13,500 nt of DNA from Neocallimastix lanati (nom. inval.) (lineage: Eukaryota > Neocallimastigomycota > Neocallimastigomycetes > Neocallimastigales > Neocallimastigaceae), in the NCBI GenBank assembly GCA_016946835.1, contig JACVTC010000116.1:169001-182500 (forward strand), in the 5' to 3' direction. Positions 1 through 9,179 of this stretch are shown here, one piece after another (position 1 is the stretch's first letter; the number at the start of each line of letters is the position of its first letter). A program made the position numbers and the translations under genes. A model generated the notes under the pieces. It made no database searches, was not told the DNA's origin, and saw only the letters and a program-made list of their open reading frames with translations.

Positions 1-2
1 CA

Positions 3-1095
3 GGATATCAAGGATTAGTTAATAAATGTTGTGTTCCAGACCAAGGTCATTTAATTCTTTCACTTCAATGGCTTCCAAGGTAATAATAAATTATTTGAAT
101 AAAAATTGTAATGGTTATAAAATTATAAAAGTAAAAAAAAAAAAAAAAAAAAAAGAGACTTATCAATTAAAAATTTAATTTTAATATATGAATTTAATAG
201 TTATTGTAAAAATGCTGGTAGAAATAAACCATGTAAAAAAGGTACTTTAAAGAAAGTCGAAAAAGATACATGGACATTACATGGCCTATGGCCAGGTAAT
301 TGTGATGGTGTAACATATTTAACTAATTGTAATCCAGAAAGAGAAGAAGAAAATATTGAAGAAGTCATTCGTTCCAAAGATGAAGACTTACTTTCAGAAA
401 TGGAAAAAATTTGGCTTAGTGGTAATCCAGATCCTCTTAAGGATAATAATTGGTTCTGGGCTCACGAATGGAACAAACATGGTCAATGTGTATCTACCAT
501 TACTCCACAATGCATTGGTACTAATTACAAAAAAGATGATGATATAATTTCTTATTTTGAAAAGGCAGTAGAATTGCGTTCTATATATGATTTATATCCA
601 ATTCTTGAAAAAATGGAAATTTTACCCAATGATAAAGATGGTTACAATCTTGATACCCTTCAAAATGCATTCAAAAATGCATTTAATAATACCCAAGTTG
701 AAATTAACTGTGTCTTTAACAAACATGAAAAACGTCAATATATGTCTGAAGTACGTTTATGTTTCCATGCAAAGAATGCATTTGAAGTAGAAGGTCCGAT
801 TGATTGTATTAATGCCTTTTCAAAATGTAATCCAAAATACAAAGTATTCTATGCTGTTAATCCAACAAAATCAAAAGCACCAAAAGCACCAGAAAATGAT
901 GACAGAAGCGATAATTCTAATAATAATAAAAATGAAGATTATGATGAAGATATTAAAAAATATGGTGATGATATAGACGGTTTTGACATTATAAATAAAA
1001 ATTTTAAATTTAATGATTTTGATGGTCTCGATCAAAAGTTTTTCAAATTAAATGGTATAGAAGATTATGGAGATGAATATGAAGAAGATGATTAA
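3..1095 (+). CDS. Ribonuclease T2 family protein, 5'-partial, exons 3-79 and 201-1095
   Basis: RNase T2 enzymes are secreted or vacuolar endoribonucleases that cut single-stranded RNA through a 2',3'-cyclic phosphate. Exon 1 (3-79) opens in frame at the window edge and carries the conserved LSLQW strand; its frame joins exon 2 (201-1095) in phase 2 across a GT-AG intron. The first active-site block, HGLWPG, is at 280-297 (catalytic His codon 280). The second, HEWNKHGQC, is at 463-489, with the Glu, Lys and His residues the family needs all present. Cysteines are spread as in secreted T2 enzymes. The N-terminus and signal peptide lie upstream of the window. After about position 880 the catalytic fold gives way to a roughly 70-residue tail rich in Asp, Glu, Asn and Lys, ending in an acidic cluster, which ordinary T2 enzymes lack. 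No dockerin is seen. The reading frame is intact to the TAA at 1093-1095. Family assignment is near certain; the cellular role is inference. Confidence 0.95.
80..200 (+). other. Spliceosomal intron (GT-AG) in the RNase T2 gene
   Basis: The 121-bp intron starts gtaata and ends aatag. All three frames of the flanking AT-rich DNA are closed. Joining 79 to 201 turns a split codon into Ser and restores the conserved sequence LQWLPS-YCKNAG. It contains an A tract of about 22 bases near 133-154. Boundaries are inferred from reading frame and protein conservation. Confidence 0.88.
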
Positions 1096-1905
1096 AAATA
1101 AAAATAATAATAATAATAAAAATAATGAAAAATTTTCAATTATTATTGAATTTTTAAATAATAATAATAAAAAAAAAAAAAAAAAGAAAAATGAAAAAAA
1201 AAAAAAAAAAAAAAAAAAGAAAAAGTAAAAATCGTCAAAAAAAAAATTTTTTTTTTTTTTAAAATTAAAATTTAAAAATTTAAAGGTTTATAAAATATAT
1301 AATAATAGATTTATATAAATATGACTATTATATTTATATTTATTCGATATTAGTTTATCATTTTTTATATCAGAATAATAAATATATAAAAGTCATAAAA
1401 AATAATTATATATAATTTAAATAATTTTTTTTTTTTTTTTTTTAATTATTTGTTATTAATATATATATATATATTTAAAAATATAATTTAATTTAATATC
1501 GTTTTTACTTTCTAATTAAAAAATCTCTTGTATGCATATAAACTTTTTTTTTCCTTTTCTATCAATTAATTCTTTTAAATTTTATTTTATTTTATTTGTT
1601 TTATTTATTTTATTAATTTATTTATTTATAATATATCTATTCATTCATTAATTTTTTCAATATTTATAAATTGTTTAAGTCAATAATAATAATAAAAAAA
1701 AAAAGCTATAACAAAAAAAAAAATATTAGTATTATGTAAAATGTATACAAATAATAAAAAAAAAAAAAAAAAAAAAATAAAAAATAAAAATAAAGGAATA
1801 ATTTTTTGTAATAAAAAAAAAAGTATAAAGAAAAAGATTATAAATAATTAGTTAATATATTAAATAAGAGATAATGAATATATAGTTAATTTTATTTTAG
1901 TTTTA

Positions 1906-1950
<45 letters not shown>

Positions 1951-2094
1951 AATTCTATTATAAAAATATATATATATATGAAGTTTTATAAAATTTCAAT
2001 TTCTAAAATTAAAAATAAACAAATTTTAATTAATCATAGAAAATTTAATGCAATAAAGAATAAAAATAAGTTCAATAGTTGTAAAAAAAATTTC
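1096..2094. other. Gene-free AT-rich spacer
   Basis: This stretch holds poly-A and poly-T runs (A25 at 1194-1218, T34 at 1912-1945), AAT/TTA runs and TA dinucleotide runs. I see no open frame with coding character, no tRNA-like fold and no recognisable element. The first part must include the 3' untranslated region of the RNase T2 gene. Confidence 0.6.
1912..1945 (+). repeat. Poly-T tract (34 bases)
   Basis: An uninterrupted run of T, the longest homopolymer noted in the window. Many similar but shorter tracts occur, for example A25 at 1194-1218, T25 at 5380-5404, A24 at 9273-9296 and A24 at 10083-10106. Such tracts are exposed to sequencing-length error, so exact counts are uncertain. Confidence 0.85.
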
Positions 2095-2345
2095 GGTAGA
2101 ATGTATACTCTGTGAAGTAATATGATCACTATTAAAATCTAAAATAATAAAACAAAGAAGTTATATCTTTAAAATAGATAGTTGAAGTATCCACTAAACT
2201 CTCCCCTTAACCATAAGAATGATCATCAAAAATTGAATTACAACAGGTTCTTTGTTCGGAACTGGTACTATTATAACATATATTAATATATGATATATTT
2301 AGGTATAATTACCATCAATAGTCATTTCTTGAAGAATTAAGAGTA
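2095..2345 (-). pseudogene. Unrecognised decayed coding-like island
   Basis: This is a small island of normal base complexity inside AT desert. On the minus strand one frame reads LILQEMTIDGNYT and then a stop (2299-2301). An overlapping frame gives SSEQRTCCNSIFDDHSYG, a stop (2207-2209), then GESLVDTSTIYFKDIT, using codons such as GAT, GGT and TCT that resemble the live genes here. At least one frameshift and several stops separate these pieces. I do not recognise a family. It could be the remnant of a secreted protein gene or of a mobile element; a non-coding RNA is the other possibility. The coding interpretation is weak and rests on composition and codon character only. Confidence 0.25.
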
Positions 2346-2380
2346 GAGCTAATCTTAAACTTTTGAAATTAATTAGATTA

Positions 2381-2402
2381 TTATTATTATTATTATTATT
2401 TT
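2381..2402. repeat. ATT/AAT microsatellite
   Basis: About seven tandem copies of ATT in the AT-rich spacer, at the left edge of the desert that follows the island ending near 2345. Confidence 0.7.
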
Positions 2403-3465
2403 ATAACAATTCTTTTATCAATTATATGATAACCATTTTTAATTATTTTATCAATTCATATTTATAAAATATACATCAATGAAAAAGTTTTTTTTTTTTT
2501 TTTTAAAGTTTATTTAATATTTATGATAATGATTATATAAATATAAATATATATATATATAAATGAATGTTCATTAATAAACTTTATATTTTTGAAAAAA
2601 GAATTATAAAAATAATATTTCTTTACATTTTTCATTCTTTTTTTATAATATATATATATGCAATTAAAAAAAAAAATATGATATTGAAAATCTGTAAAAT
2701 GAAAAACAAAATGAAAAACAAAATGAAAATAATGAAAATAATGAAAATAATGAAAATAAAAATTACTAAATAATACTTAAAATACTATAAAATACTAAAT
2801 TATAATACTAAAATTAATATTAAAAATATGTAGAAAAAAAAAAGTGCTGATAAAAGGTTTTATGGAAAGAATAATTAAAAAGAGCAAATGATAATACTTC
2901 AAAGAAAAAAAAAAATTAAATAAAATAAAAATAGAAACAAAAATAAATGAAATAAATTATTTGAATAAATATATAAAAAAATAATATAAAAAAAAATTAT
3001 TTTTTTATCTATTTAATCGTTATTATTTATTTTTATTTCACTTATTTAAGTATTTGAGATGGTATATAAAAAGTTTAAAAATAAAATTTAATTTAAAATA
3101 TAGAAAATATAAATAAAAATAGAAAAAAAAAGGAAAACTATTTTTTATTATATTTTCTATTAAAATAAATAATTTCTTAAATTAAGTGATGTACAATTCC
3201 TTTTTTTTTCCTCTTCTTTAAAATTAGTAGATGGAATTCTAAAAATTTAAGAAGACTTTTTTAAAATATATTTACATAACTGTTATATTTTCAATATTAA
3301 TAATAATAATAAAAATAAAAATAAAAACCAGTTTTAGATAAAGAATGATTGAAACGAGTATAAATATATTTTTTTTTTTTTTTTAAAAAAAAAAAAAATT
3401 ATAATAAATAAATAAAATAAAATATTAATATATATTTTATTTTTACCTTAATTCTTTTTTTCTAT
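2403..3465. other. Gene-free AT-rich spacer
   Basis: AT-rich DNA with T and A tracts. A short open stretch at 2567-2773 (+) is mostly Ile/Lys from low-complexity DNA and includes a minisatellite at 2699-2758, so I do not call it a gene. The right end contains the 3' untranslated region of the minus-strand gene that ends at 3466. Confidence 0.55.
2699..2758 (+). repeat. Minisatellite, 12-bp then 9-bp ATGAAAA-type units
   Basis: Two copies of a 12-base unit (atgaaaaacaaa) are followed by about four copies of a 9-base unit (atgaaaata). The change from 12 to 9 bases keeps the period a multiple of three, so one frame reads Met-Lys-rich repeats. There is no sign that it is expressed. Confidence 0.7.
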
Positions 3466-4884
3466 TTAATTTGTTTGGCTCTTTTGTTTTCTCTTATTAT
3501 TATTTTTCTTCTTTTGTTGAAAACGTCTATTCTTATGGAATTTTATTGGTTGATAAATAATTTTTTTTACTGTTATTTCAACAGGTTCTAAATGGAGAGC
3601 TTTCTTTAATCTTTCTTTACCAGTAAAGTAACGATTACCAAAATCAAAATCAGAACCACTATAATATTTTGTATAATTTGGATTGTAAATATCATTATAT
3701 AAATAATCTGATTCTTTCTTCAATGGAGTGGTAGTTATAATTTCATTATTATCTTCACTTTCGCTATTACTCGTAATACTTTCTTCACTAACTTCTTCAT
3801 CGCCTTTCCATTCTCTTTTATATAAACGTCTATAACAATCAATAAGACATGATTTTTTATCACATCTTCTTTGTAAATCTAATTTCTTCATAACATGATT
3901 ATATTCATTAAAAACTTCATCTTTTTCATTAAAGCAAACATTTTTCTTTGAATGTGACTTTATATCACTAGTTTCATTTTCATTTTTATTACTTTTATTT
4001 TTGTTTTCTTTGATACTATTAATTATCTCATCAATATTAAATTTCGCGAATGAACCATTTCTTGAAAATTTTTTAACAGTTACAATTTTTGTTTTAGCAA
4101 ATTGTTTACCATTAACAATAGTATTCTTTTTAGTTAAAGCATCAATTTCTTTTTCAATTAAACCCATAAATTTCATATTTTTAAATTTTGTATTTAACTC
4201 TTCATTAATTTTTTTGGTTTTTGATTGATTTTTTCTTTCATTTTCTACTTTGCTTCGATTTTTAAACATATTATTCTTTTTATTTCTTTTGTTTTGCTTC
4301 TTTAAATTATTTAAAGGTTCTTCATTATTTACCGATTTAGGTGAAGGTGATAATTTTACAATATCAGAAAATGAAGGTTTTTTAGAAACAGTTTTAACAG
4401 TATTAATATCTCTCTTTTGATTATCATCTTTTTTCTCTCCACTTTTTTCCTCATTACTATTCTTTTTTATATTTTTTAAAGAATTTATTTTTGAAACGAT
4501 TCTCCACCAAGTTTGTATTTTAATAATTTTATCTAAGTCATTTTGATATTTCTTTTGAATGTCTTCTTCCTTATTTTGGTTTATATTATGTTCATTATTA
4601 GAATGTGATTTAGAAACGTCACATTCTGTTGAACATTCATTATGATTAAGTGATAAATTTTTTGTTTTTTCCGAAATATCATTAATTACAGTATTAGTCT
4701 TTTTAGCTTCATTAGTTTTTTTTTCAACTATTTCACTAAATTTTAAAGTATTATTGATGTTATTTGTTTTCTTTTGTTTTAATACATCAGAATATTTCAT
4801 TATTATTGGCTTTTGAACAAATGTGTCATTATTTGAAGTAGGTATGGATTTCTTCAAGCTAGGAAAACTGTCTTCACTTAACAT
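3466..4884 (-). CDS. Lys/Asn-rich protein of unknown function, IQ-like motif, 472 aa
   Basis: I do not recognise this protein. It is an intact single-exon frame of 472 residues; the ATG (4882-4884) is the first after an upstream in-frame stop. The sequence is basic, rich in Lys, Asn and Ser, with no signal peptide or membrane segment, so probably nuclear or cytoplasmic. A short motif recurs: KYSDVLK (30-36), KFSEIVEKK (48-56) and SFSDIVK (171-177), with a looser SFPSLKK at 6-12. Residues 120-133 contain IQTWWR, resembling a calmodulin/light-chain-binding IQ motif. KKNVCF (313-318) fits the [RK]-x-[VI]-x-F pattern of PP1 docking and precedes an acidic stretch. A less repetitive block at 324-365 (LDLQRRCDKKSCLIDCYRRL and onward) and the C-terminal 400-460 look more conserved in character. 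The last 20 residues are a Lys/Arg/Asn tail resembling a nuclear localisation signal. A TA-rich run at 5006-5021 could serve as its TATA region. Function is open. Confidence 0.85.
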   Translation of the reverse strand: MLSEDSFPSLKKSIPTSNNDTFVQKPIIMKYSDVLKQKKTNNINNTLKFSEIVEKKTNEAKKTNTVINDISEKTKNLSLNHNECSTECDVSKSHSNNEHNINQNKEEDIQKKYQNDLDKIIKIQTWWRIVSKINSLKNIKKNSNEEKSGEKKDDNQKRDINTVKTVSKKPSFSDIVKLSPSPKSVNNEEPLNNLKKQNKRNKKNNMFKNRSKVENERKNQSKTKKINEELNTKFKNMKFMGLIEKEIDALTKKNTIVNGKQFAKTKIVTVKKFSRNGSFAKFNIDEIINSIKENKNKSNKNENETSDIKSHSKKNVCFNEKDEVFNEYNHVMKKLDLQRRCDKKSCLIDCYRRLYKREWKGDEEVSEESITSNSESEDNNEIITTTPLKKESDYLYNDIYNPNYTKYYSGSDFDFGNRYFTGKERLKKALHLEPVEITVKKIIYQPIKFHKNRRFQQKKKNNNKRKQKSQTN

Positions 4885-7294
4885 ATTATTATTGTTATTA
4901 TTTTCTTTTTTTGAATAAAAATTTCTTAACTAATAATTTTTTGTAATTATTCTTTAAATTATTTTTGGTTTATTATAAAGTTTATTTGTATATTTAATAA
5001 TTGTAATATATATATATATAAAAGAAAAAAAAATTAGATAAAATTCGTAATATATTGCTAAAAATACTTAAATATTATTATGAATAAAAGCTTCTAACTT
5101 AAAATTTATATTTTCTGTTTTATGTTTTTGAAATTCAAAATATTAATATTAAAAATATAACTGATAATTCATAAAACAGCTTTTTATTTATTTATTTACT
5201 TAGAATTAAATATACAAATTGATATTATATATTTATATATATATATATTTATTTATTTATTTATTTATTTATTAGATTGTTTTTTAATATTAATAAAAAA
5301 AATCTGATTATGTTATTTCAATTTTTATAGTTTTAATTTTTAGGCGAATCAAGTAAATAATCTTTCTTATTTTTTTCACTTTTTTTTTTTTTTTTTTTTT
5401 TTTTCTTAAGAAAAAAATTTATATATAAATATAAATTTAATAAACTAATTTTAATACTTTTACTTTATTTTTATATTATTAATTTTGTTAAATCTATACT
5501 TTCTAATATATAAAAAAAATAAACAAACTCCTTTTGAAGATATATTTATACCGATTTCACCTTTTTTTTTTAAAAAAAAAAAAATACTAATTTTTCTTTT
5601 TAAGTTATTTACTTTTTATTATCTTTTTTTTTTTTTAATTACAGCAATTTTACTCCACTTTCTTTAAATAAAATAATAAAATTTCAAATTTTTTTACTGA
5701 TCTATATAAAACAATAATAAAAAAAAAAAGTTCAACTTTTTATTTCAAAAATATATATATTTATTTATTAATACATAAAAATTATGATAATTAAAAAGAA
5801 AATTTTTTTATATTCATAAATTTAGTTTTATTTTTTAAATATTATTTATTTTCAAGATAATATATTATAATAAAAATATTTTATAAAATTTATGGATAAT
5901 ATATAAATCAATATATTACATAGTATCTTATATATATAAAGTATATATATTAAGTATATATTAAGTATATATACATTTTTTCTTTTTGAATATTATGATT
6001 ATATTTTTAAAAAATCTTAAAAATCATATCATATTTTTAATTTATTAATAATCCAGGTTGAAAATTATTAATTTATTTGTTATGCTTATATTCAGATGTA
6101 TAATATAATATATTATGTTTTATATTATCAAAACCATCTTTAATTTTGAATACTATATTCTTAATATACATTATCATATATAAATAATATATTATCAATT
6201 TAAATTAATAGAATGTAATAGAAAGAAGTGGTAAATAAATAATAAATAATTAGAAAAAATGAAAAAAAGTTTATAAAAAAATTAATTTATTTTTATTCGC
6301 TTTTTATGTTATTATCAAAATTTAAATATCAATATAAATTTTTAAATATAATATTTTAAATTAATAATGAATAATAATAAAATAATTATAAAATAATAAT
6401 TTGTATCATTTTATTAAAATTTCAACATTTCATATTACTTTTACATATTTTTTATTTATATATTACATAAGTATTTATTAATTTATTACTATTCTAAATT
6501 TTATTTTATATTTTTGAAATAATAATTATATTATAATTTTCAAAATTTGTTGATTACATCAGGCTAACTGCTAAATAATAGAAATTTATTTTTATTATTA
6601 TTTTTTTTTAAATAAAAAAATTATTAGCAATTAATGACGAAAGAATGATTAATATTAAAATTTGTAATAACTTTGCCATATACCATTTTGTACAACCATT
6701 TAAGACAATCTAAATAAAATTAAATTAAAAATTTTCTGTAAAATTAAAATTTTTTTTAAAAAAAAAAAAAAAAAAAAACATTTATTCAAAAGGTCATAGA
6801 ACAATATATGTTTCATTTTAATTATAAAATGTCAATTTATATTTTAATAATACCTTAATAAGTAATATTTTTTTTTTTTTTTTTTTTATAAATTAAAGAA
6901 AAGAAATTCAACCTCTTTGAAAAAAAAAAAAATTAAGGCACCGATTACTTGAAATATTTTCATCATTACATATACAAGTTAAATATAAGATAATAATTTT
7001 ATTATATATTAGATGGAATTTAATATAATTTTCATTTTTATTTTATTTATATATATAATATTAGAATATACATTTAATACTTTAAGAACCAAGACTGTTG
7101 TAGATTATTTTATATAATTATATAGTTCATATTTTTAATTTTTAACATTAAAAAATTATATATTAACTATTAGTAATAAAATTTTCATGTAGTTCAACAC
7201 TTAAATTTTTAATCACATGAACCCTAATTAATTATTAGTAAATTTTAAAATGTAATAAAAATTTTTATATTACAAAAAAACAAAAGCCATGTCT
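4885..7294. other. Gene-free AT-rich spacer
   Basis: The first 100-150 bases are the upstream region of the minus-strand gene starting at 4884. The rest is AT desert with T25 at 5380-5404, ATTT runs near 5245-5275 and TA runs. A frame at 5485-5667 (+) is Phe/Leu/Ile/Lys from low-complexity DNA and is not called. Slightly richer patches near 6545-6575, 6625-6720 and 6925-6950 show no recognisable protein or RNA. Confidence 0.55.
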
Positions 7295-7350
7295 ATTATT
7301 TTTATTTTATTATTATGGGTATAGACCCATAATAATAAAATAATAATAAT
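7295..7350. repeat. 26-bp near-perfect inverted repeat, 4-base loop
   Basis: The left arm 7295-7320 ends in gggt and the right arm 7325-7350 starts with accc, with atag between. The arms are complementary over 26 positions with one mismatch; the inner 19 pairs are perfect. The GGGT/ACCC core is unusual in this AT desert. It could form a cruciform in DNA or a hairpin in RNA, or be a collapsed pair of short transposon ends. No gene abuts it. Confidence 0.8.
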
Positions 7351-8172
7351 AAAATAATAAAATATATATTGTAAACAATATCAATAACAAATAAATAAAT
7401 AGTAGTAAAAATGTAAATATAATATATAATCACTTTTTAATATAGAAAAACCGATGCAAATATTGATAGTTAAATATTATTATTAATATTAATAATAAAG
7501 TAAATAATTTTATTTACAGTCATATATATAATTATACTATTATTTAATTTACATATTTTTTAAATTTTAATTATTAGATCATATATATACATTTTATATA
7601 TAAATTATTTTTTTTTTTTTTTAGACAGGGAAGAGAATTATATATAAATTATAAACCATAAAAAAAAATAAAAATTCATTCATTACATTATATTACTAAA
7701 TTATTTCTGTTTTACCCTTTTTTTAAAACTTTAATGAAACTAAAGTATTATTACTTTTCACACTCTAAATATAGATATATTTCTTTTAATTTAAAAAATT
7801 TACAAATCTTTACATTATTTTCCTTTGTTAAAACAATAGAATATTGATTTGAAAAATTATATTTACTAAATGAAAATTTATATACTTCTAAGAAGTTATT
7901 TATAATGATTGCTCCTTAAATTATTAAAATTTTAAAAAAAGATAACAACAGAAGTAATTTAGAAATTTAATATAATGAATAAATTTTTTTTAAAAAAGTT
8001 TATTCTTTCTAAACATATATAAAATATATATATACATATGCTAATGATTTTGTGTTAAATTTTTAAAAAATATAATAACAAAAACATTTGTTATTTTATT
8101 CTATAGAATAAGACAAATACTATAAATTATACTATATATTTATAAAATACAAATTATAGTTATTTTCATGGT
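7351..8172. other. Gene-free AT-rich spacer
   Basis: AT-rich DNA without a coding-like frame. Short palindromic AT runs (for example around 7478-7498) are what this composition would give by chance. I see nothing else in it. Confidence 0.5.
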
Positions 8173-8594
8173 ATTAACTTGTCTTTCCAATTTTATCCTG
8201 GTAGTTAATAATTAGGACTAACACACACAAGGATTCTGGATCGACCCTTCAACTAATTTATATGAAGCTATTTTCATCCTTCCAAGGCTTTTTTCTCTAT
8301 AAATAAAGTTGTTGTTCTCTTGTCATGGTTAAACATTCATGTTGCAAGATTGTATAATTACTACTGCAGAGACTATCTGATTTGTAAGAGGATTAGCGTA
8401 GTTGTTCCTCTTTCGATGATGGTTCAAGAGATTATTGAAAAGAAGCCCATCGTATAAAGTGGGGTATAGAAAATGTCTTTCATATTAGCCTTGCTTACCA
8501 TGAAACGGTATGGTAAAGAATCCAGTGAGATTCTGATATGTTTAAGGGAGAAACCAGAGGCCATATTGTCCTCCCCTCTCGTTAATCAAAGTCT
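8173..8594 (+). ncRNA. Candidate structured non-coding RNA, family unknown
   Basis: This island is clearly richer in G and C than its surroundings, yet stops close all six frames. It holds consecutive local hairpins: CTTCA/TGAAG (8247-8251 with 8263-8267); TCTTG/CAAGA (8318-8322 with 8345-8349) with CATG/CATG inside; AAGAGGA/TCCTCTT (8386-8392 with 8406-8412); GATGG-TTCAA/TTGAA-bulge-CCATC (8418-8427 with 8435-8451); TTACCAT/ATGGTAA (8495-8501 with 8510-8516); and, directly abutting, AGAATC/GATTCT (8517-8522 with 8529-8534); then GGGAG/CTCCC (8546-8550 with 8571-8575). A TATAAATA at 8298-8305 lies about 20 bases before the second hairpin. A sequence at 8393-8404 matches the Pol III A-box pattern, with a weak B-box-like GGTTCAAGAG at 8421-8430. 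Strand is inferred from these signals only. It did not match RNase P/MRP, SRP, U3 or spliceosomal RNAs as I know them. Exact ends are unknown; an old repeat element is the main alternative. Confidence 0.4.
8298..8305 (+). promoter_or_regulatory. Possible TATA box for the candidate RNA
   Basis: TATAAATA inside the higher-GC island. In a genome this AT-rich such octamers are common, so the call depends on the hairpin series that begins just downstream at 8318. Confidence 0.2.
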
Positions 8595-8611
8595 AAAAAA
8601 AAAAAAAAAAA

Positions 8612-8629
8612 AAAGAGTATTAACTCTTT
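8612..8629 (+). other. Small hairpin after the A20 tract
   Basis: AAAGAGT (8612-8618) pairs with ACTCTTT (8623-8629) around a 4-base loop, immediately after A20 at 8595-8614 and before a short T-rich run at 8627-8635. It may mark a 3' end of the candidate RNA or be chance. Confidence 0.25.
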
Positions 8630-9179
8630 AATTTTGATTTAAAATTATTACATATACATACATCATACATTAGTATTTATATTGCAATAAAGAAATATGA
8701 ATATATATTGTATTTCTATTTTATTATTCAATTATCAAATTTAATAAATATATTTTTTATATTTTTATGAGAAATTATAAAACGAGATTTAGAATGGATG
8801 TGATGTGTTTCTGAAAGATGTGGCGTATATATTGATGTAATTTGACGCCATAAATTTTTTAATATTTTTTTAATACAATTATATAAATAAATAAATAAAT
8901 TATAATCAATTTTTGAAATGAATTATTACAAAATAAAATGTTTGTTACAAAAAAAAGACAGAATAATTTATATTAATTTATTTATAATAAATAATTATAT
9001 TTTATAATATAAATAATAAATAATTTGATATAAATAATAAATAAATATAAATATTTTAAAATTTATTTTTTCTTTTTTTAAAAATTTAAAATCTTTAAAA
9101 TAAATATTTTATTTTATAAGTATTGCATATATAATTAAATATATTTATTTAAATATTTAATTAAAATATTTTATTATAA
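8615..9179. other. AT-rich spacer upstream of the transposase relic
   Basis: Mostly AT-rich and without coding character. A patch at 8780-8850 is richer and contains TGGCGT (8821-8826) complementary to ACGCCA (8845-8850) across 18 bases. This may be part of the mobile element that carried the relic starting at 9180, such as a terminal region, but no matching copy was found on the other side. Confidence 0.4.

Noticed and set aside
356-790. Two small plus-strand frames inside the RNase T2 gene
   Set aside because: They are alternative-frame shadows of the conserved T2 reading frame.
2567-2773. 68-residue plus-strand frame ending in Met-Lys repeats
   Set aside because: It is low-complexity DNA with a minisatellite and no independent evidence of coding.
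4001-4228. Hydrophobic plus-strand frame resembling a small membrane protein
   Set aside because: It is the antisense of Lys/Asn-rich codons in the intact 472-aa gene, which become Phe/Leu/Ile when read backwards.
5485-5667. 60-residue Phe/Leu/Lys plus-strand frame
   Set aside because: Its text comes from homopolymer T and A tracts, with no motif and no conserved-looking codon use.
6620-6720. Short open plus-strand stretch in a slightly richer patch
   Set aside because: About 30 residues without a recognisable motif; not distinguishable from chance.
8361-8380. Group I intron core (gcagagactat resembles the R element)
   Set aside because: No partner S element and no P or Q elements were found.
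8393-8430. tRNA or tRNA-derived SINE (A-box and B-box-like words)
   Set aside because: The boxes are only about 28 bases apart, the B-box is poor, and no acceptor stem or anticodon arm forms.
8400-8570. Minus-strand matches to U5 snRNA stem segments (ctctggtttctc and gaggaacaac, in the U5 order)
   Set aside because: The invariant U5 loop sequence GCCUUUUAC is absent, no Sm site follows, and the two matches are about twice as far apart as in U5. Probably coincidence, though a U5 covariance search would settle it.
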